NCBI GenBank assembly: GCA_023105745.1
Contig: JALGQZ010000014.1
Span: forward strand, 7,559,888 to 7,623,887
DNA length: 64,000 nucleotides
Origin: Austropuccinia psidii
Lineage: Eukaryota; Basidiomycota; Pucciniomycetes; Pucciniales; Sphaerophragmiaceae
Direction of reading: 5' to 3'
The notes beneath the pieces were generated by a model. That model searched no databases. It saw nothing but the letters and a program-made list of their open reading frames with translations, and was not told the origin of the DNA. The first letter of the stretch is position 1. Every line of letters starts with the position of its first letter. Shown here piece after piece: positions 59,342 to 64,000 of this stretch. Both the position numbers and the translations under genes were made by a program.

Positions 59342-60752
59342 TGTCAGCTGGTGACTCAAAACCAGAGCACAAGAATGACATCCAAAATACCATAAAGCAA
59401 CAATAGAGTAAAGCATCACCAAGAATGAAACTAATCCAAAGTAGCTCATACAAGATATCAAATTAAAGAGGAAATACACCCCTTTTCAAATATAAAACTC
59501 CCATAATCATAGGACAAAGAATAACAAAGTTATTCAGGCTCATAGCAATTTCTGACAATAAACCTTAATTTTCACCTCATAAAAATTCCAGAGAAGGAGG
59601 CTGAACTCCATCAAAGGGATGCTAAGATTTAAGATCTCAGTCAGGGCTATCTAATGGTACTAGCCAAATTAAGCTAGCATTAAAACTGCAGAAGGTATGT
59701 ATCAAAATAAGCCAAATAAGGGTGAACAAAATATTCACCTCTCATCAAACTTCTACAGTTTTAGTGTGAGATACCTAAAGTGTGGTTTCCTTGGAAATAG
59801 CACAATCATTGCTTTTTTATGGTACCAGCCCTTTTCTCAAAACTCAACTAGAACAAAATTTATGGAGCAAACAAACTCTATATAGGACTTGAGAAGTATC
59901 CATATCTGAATCATGGGATTTGAAAGTGGTATAACATTGCCATATTTAATGATACGCATACCAAATAAAATATCATTGTGTATAGATAGCTCAGGGATAC
60001 ACAATTAAGCAGCTTTGAGCTCTTGATATTGAAAATTGACAAGGGTCTGCCAGTTTTAAGGCTAAAATCCCACAGTATAGTCAATACACCTTTATTTTGA
60101 GACACTATCCCATATCCTTGAATATGAGGTGTCAATTCTATGAAATAACCTGTTTATCCTTAAAACATCCCATAGTTTTGCCTGTATGGGCTTCCAATAT
60201 GGGTTATGTAAATAATTCTACACTTCATACACATCAGAAGAGGGCTATGTGGTCCACAAATTACAATATTCATCCTGTATTGACGAAAACTTGCCAGATT
60301 TGGTTTCAAGACCACATCTGATCCCAATACAGCGTATACAGGCTATGTGAGAGTCACAATCCAGTTCTGGAAAATGAAAATGCTTTACTCTTTCTATGTG
60401 AACATGTCCAGAGGCACTTTCCACCCAATTTCAGGATAAAAAGGAGCCTTTTCTCTGCCAAAAAGAGAATCCCCATACTGCTCTTGAATTTCTACATAGC
60501 AAGAATGTCCAAAAAAGCTATACTCTTGAAACAAATCAGTTTATACTTTAGCCTTTGTATTGTATTTCTTATTATAGTTAATAAACTGATAATAAGTGCA
60601 CCCAGGGCTTTCAACAGTGCTCACCACCACTATACGTCATGCTAAAGCCTCAAATACTATTATTAAATTTTTTTACTGTATATTACCATATCACAGGCGT
60701 AATTAGAACTTTATATACCATCTTATGGCTTTATTATAGACTCTTCCTGACA
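59342..60752 (+). repeat. 5' LTR of element D
   Basis: 1411 bp. Ends and internal blocks match the A/B LTRs (GTGAACAAAATATTCACCTC, TTTCAGGATAAAAAGGAG) with many substitutions. Confidence 0.9.
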
Positions 60753-60805
60753 TTTTGGAGGTCTGGCTGTGTTTTTGAGCTATTTTTGGCTTTTTTGGCG
60801 TGAAA

Positions 60806-60855
60806 GTGAGTTTTTTCTCTTATTATTCATTTTAATCCTCATCATTTCTTTCTAG
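60806..60855 (+). other. Candidate leader intron 1 of element D
   Basis: GTGAGTTTTTTCTC donor and TTTCTAG acceptor, 50 nt, at the position seen in A and B. Confidence 0.5.
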
Positions 60856-61379
60856 GTGTAAAAATATCTTAAAATAACAAATAATAATATATCACATATC
60901 ATATACTATTCTTTTTTGAGTGGTATATAATCATATAACACTATGTTTTTGTTATTTTTTATGCATTTTTGATGTGGTATATTCAAATTTGATTACCATG
61001 GTCCTCTCTAGGTGTATTTTATGATATAAAAACAAAACAATTCCTTATTATTGTTTCAGAAACTTAAAAGAATCCTCTGGACTGTAAATAACATCTTCAG
61101 AGAGTGTGTTTGAGAATATTAAGAGATTTAATTGCTCATAATAACCAACTATATACAGTTATATTTGTTAATTACAGAATAACACTGTGAGTATTTGAGT
61201 TACAGCTGTAACCAAACATCTGTCAGACAGTACTATTGATGTGGAAATTGGTATTACCAATCCAAGCCGCTGTACAGAGGTATAATACAGCTATACATTA
61301 CACTAGAGGCTATCCTTTAATGTTCAGAAGCATTTTTAAGAGCCAAAACTGACATTGAAGCCTCATATTTTGGCTACTA

Positions 61380-62490
61380 GTGGAAGAAAACTTCATACCA
61401 CTAGAGGCAAAGTCACAGGACAACTCACCAGTGACACCCTCAGACACATAAAAAGTGTGGAAGGGAAAAGTAAAGAGTAAAAGTGAAATACTCATTTAAA
61501 CCAAAAAGTGGAAACCAATTGCCACTCAGAGGCACAGAAAACCACATAGTTCTGCCCCAATACAAGGTGAACTAACCTTTATAACCTGTGAAGGAAAAAT
61601 AATAGTTATTAAACTAGCTTTTACCTCTAATGAAAAGTTTCCCAAAGCTTCAGAAAAAAAATTTGTATAAGGCACTGTCAAAGGTAAATACCCTAAGAAC
61701 AAGAGCTTTTTGACTGCTTGAAGACACTAATATAATGTCTTGTGTACACCTCAGAGAGCTTGAAGTCCTGATAAACCAACCAGAGGAAAGAAAAGGACTG
61801 TTAAGATGCAGAAGATCAGGCTTTTCACAGCATGGTGAATGGAAAGGCAATCAGGGAACTCATTCCAACACTCCCATTCACCTTTAAATTCAACAGACAC
61901 CTCAAACCAGAGGACTGAACAGAAATGGATCAAGTACCTCAGTTCCAACAACTCCTCAAAGACCTGTTCCAATGGAGCATGGAAAACAAGAGGTTCAACC
62001 TGGCTTCACACAGGGCAGAGCTTGGGGAAATCTTCCTGAAGATATGTCTCAGAGAGATATTTTTCAAAGATATAATGGTAATCACCAAAGGATGGAACAC
62101 TAAAAAGTAGTATAAACTCTTGAAGAGAGGGAAGCAAAGATAAGGGAGAATCAAGCCACAATAAGGGATATAGAAGAGCAATAGAGCTAGAAAGAAAATA
62201 TTATGAATCCTTTAGGCTCACAAGGAGTAGACCAACCCAACTCTCCAGTGGATTAACATCACTTAGAATCAAGCAAAGCAGTGGCCAAGAGTCACCATTC
62301 TTCACAATTTCAGGAAGTTTCCAGGAGAATACAAGGACCAAAGGGCAATGAAAATACCACTTTGGAAAGAGGAAGAAAGTATCAGACATAATTATCCAGA
62401 AGTTTTTTTATTTAGTGAAAGAAGTGCACAGAAATAACAGATAATTGTAAATACACCTGATAGATTCAGTAAACCTACAATTAGAAATAA
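61380..62490 (+). pseudogene. Leader exon and ORF0 relic, element D
   Basis: The leader peptide (VEENFIPLEAKSQ-like) is followed by a GTAAAT donor (61684), CTAAT branch (61727-61731), the gag ATG at 61735 and a CCTCAG acceptor ending 61754 (71 nt). ORF0 exon 2 shows MDQVPQFQQLLKDLFQWSM, NKRFNLASH and VITKGWN before a TAG near 62108; later parts survive in other frames. The gene is dead, but the splice sites remain although the rest has drifted strongly. Confidence 0.55.
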
Positions 62491-64000
62491 TATCCCCACT
62501 CAGAATGAAAATAGTGTTTTTACCCCTGAGAGTAACATATAAAGTAAGGAAACTCTGGGTACAAATTTCCCAATTTGCAGAGAAAAATCAAAAAAGGTTT
62601 GGAAAACTCCATTCAAACAATGTAAGGCTACAAGATGTGATAAACTTACAAAAAAATCATTCATACTCTTCAAGAAGGATTTTATAAACTAAGCAAGGCC
62701 TGCGAAGAGACCAACAAAAGGCTAAACCAATTCTTAGAGGAGCAATAACACTGAAAGAGAGACAGGGGATACCTTTTTCAAGACATGAAATAATTTTTCA
62801 ATGTATGCCAGAACATGAATGCACAAAGTCAAGGCTATGGTTTTGGCAATAGTCCACACCTCCAAGAAGACAATAAATCAGATGTCCCAATGTAGTGTGA
62901 GAACAGATCCAAATAAAAATATCAGGATGGAGATATAATGACTTACTAAGAGAATGAAGCCTTGGAACAACTTCCAGAAGCCATAAGCTGGCCAAACCTC
63001 TCTCTGGTGTAGGAGAATATGATCATATGGAGTTCATTGAATATTTTTATGTAATCTTCATTGATGCTCCAAGTATACCTGACTACTGCATTACAGCTAT
63101 ACCAAACACAGAATCCAAAGGACATGCTAGTATTTGGTACACAGAGATGAAAGAAATCCATGGCAGAAAAAACTGGCTATGGTGGAAGAGCTAGAAAATA
63201 CAGAAGTAGAGTACTGGTACTTGGATATGGAAAAAGACCATTTCATTTGAAAATGACAAATACTCTGTGGATAAAGATACTTATTTGTGGTGTCTTAAAC
63301 AATATAAAAGACTTAAATCCATCAATCCCAATATGAACATTCAGATGAGGAATCATAAGCTCCTGACACAACTTCCAGGAGAACTAGAGCATGCAGTGAA
63401 ATTAAGGTGCAACCAAAGCTGAATGCTAGATGACATTTCCAACACTTTGAAAGATGTAAGGAAAAGAACAGATACAGGGAAATATTCCCCATATCAAGGC
63501 AGGAGTTTCAGAGATAAACAGCCTTTCACAGTTGGAAATACAGACAAACCCAGAGAAAAAGTGGCAGAAGTTACTAAGAAGAAAAACTCTTGTTACAATT
63601 GTGGGTCAACAGACCATTATTCTAGCAACTTTTCACAAGAAAAAAAGAAATTGCATGCCATTGAACAAGTCCCAGAGAATTTTTAATATGACTCAATGGG
63701 TGATGCCATAAGAGAAAACTCTGATGATGATCAAGACCCAATAGGGGAATTACTGGCAGAGTACCAAGAGGAAACCCAATTAGAAATTCAGGACATACAG
63801 TTGGAATCAGGATTACCACAAGACACTGAAAAAAAAACTTGTGAAAGCACACACAAGATGCACAGAAGTTCCTAGTTACACCAACTAAAGGAATGGACTA
63901 AATTAATGGGACAGGCACTAAGATGACTTTTTGTGTTTACAATGCTCAATGCCTGTTGATCATTGAAAGTGGAGTGCAATACTCAATAGTGGCCAGAGAT
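61735..64000 (+). pseudogene. Gag region of element D, broken, continues past window
   Basis: Fragments in several frames: a coiled-coil block (62500-62760), Gag core near 63140-63260 (GTACACAGAGATGAAAG and a frame reading WYTEMKEIHGR), and the frame 63423-63686 with MLDDISNTLKDVRKRTDTGK and the zinc knuckle CYNCGSTDHYSSNF, where Phe again replaces the last Cys. The protease motif region near 63965 reads IESG rather than DSG. Many stops make it non-functional. Confidence 0.85.

Larger units (their letters stand above)
59342..64000 (+). mobile_element. Ty3/Gypsy element D, 5' part, decayed
   Basis: Complete 5' LTR (59342-60752) with TGTCAG...CTGACA, primer-like TTTTGGAGGTCTGG, and a gag region recognisably related to A and B but full of stops and small indels. 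The rest of pol lies beyond the window. It is the most diverged of the three family members. The base run before the LTR is AAATC, so its partner should be found after the 3' LTR. Confidence 0.9.

Overview
The window is a transposon-dense stretch of a eukaryotic, almost certainly fungal genome. Small (about 37-76 nt) GT-AG introns, strong AT bias in the non-coding parts and very few CpGs point that way. Recognisable gene relics (TET/JBP-like dioxygenase, SNF2 helicase, Vps54, Tnp2-type transposase) and the chromovirus polyproteins point to a rust fungus (Pucciniales). The polyproteins look to me like those of Austropuccinia psidii; that is recognition from memory, not a search result. There are no bacterial-type operons, rRNA, tRNA or CRISPR.

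Layout. 1-9517: Ty3/Gypsy element A, LTRs 1-1307 (cut by the window edge) and 8095-9517, one gag-pol frame broken by stops and frameshifts. 9518-35055: a gene graveyard. Minus strand: a Vps54 relic (10.9-14.9 kb), a TET/JBP-type 2OG-Fe(II) dioxygenase relic (15.0-16.3 kb), unrecognised relics (17.3-19.9 kb) and a multi-exon family of unknown function (23.6-26.5 kb). Plus strand: an SNF2-family ATPase relic with introns (20.9-23.3 kb) and a Tnp2/CACTA-type transposase relic (29.3-31.7 kb). Two arrays of a roughly 58-bp hairpin-forming minisatellite lie at 20.25-20.52 and 27.34-28.23 kb. 35061-56706: element B, same family as A, bounded by the 5-bp duplication AATTT. It contains two later insertions: a 1.9-kb solo LTR (39936-41860) and a complete 10.1-kb Ty3/Gypsy element C on the minus strand (43298-53397, duplication GAGAT). 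C has 1839-bp LTRs that differ at one position by eye and an uninterrupted 1974-codon Gag-Pol, so it is recent and may be active. 56712-59341: AT-rich, no gene recognised. 59342-64000: 5' part of a decayed third A/B-type element, D, running off the window.

Most interesting system. In both retroelement families the first part of gag-pol is overlapped in another frame by a second long ORF (here ORF0) with its own protein-like character. A leader ORF upstream can be joined in frame to it by removing a 64-71 nt GT-AG intron, and the gag-pol ATG lies inside that intron. Unspliced RNA would therefore give Gag-Pol, while spliced RNA would delete the Gag start and give leader-ORF0. Donor, branch-like CTRAY and acceptor are kept in A, B and D; C has the same logic with different sequence. 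I infer a splicing switch between structural/enzymatic protein and an undescribed accessory protein.

Caution: many long open frames here begin at non-ATG codons because they are pieces of broken genes; starts are given only where an ATG is visible.
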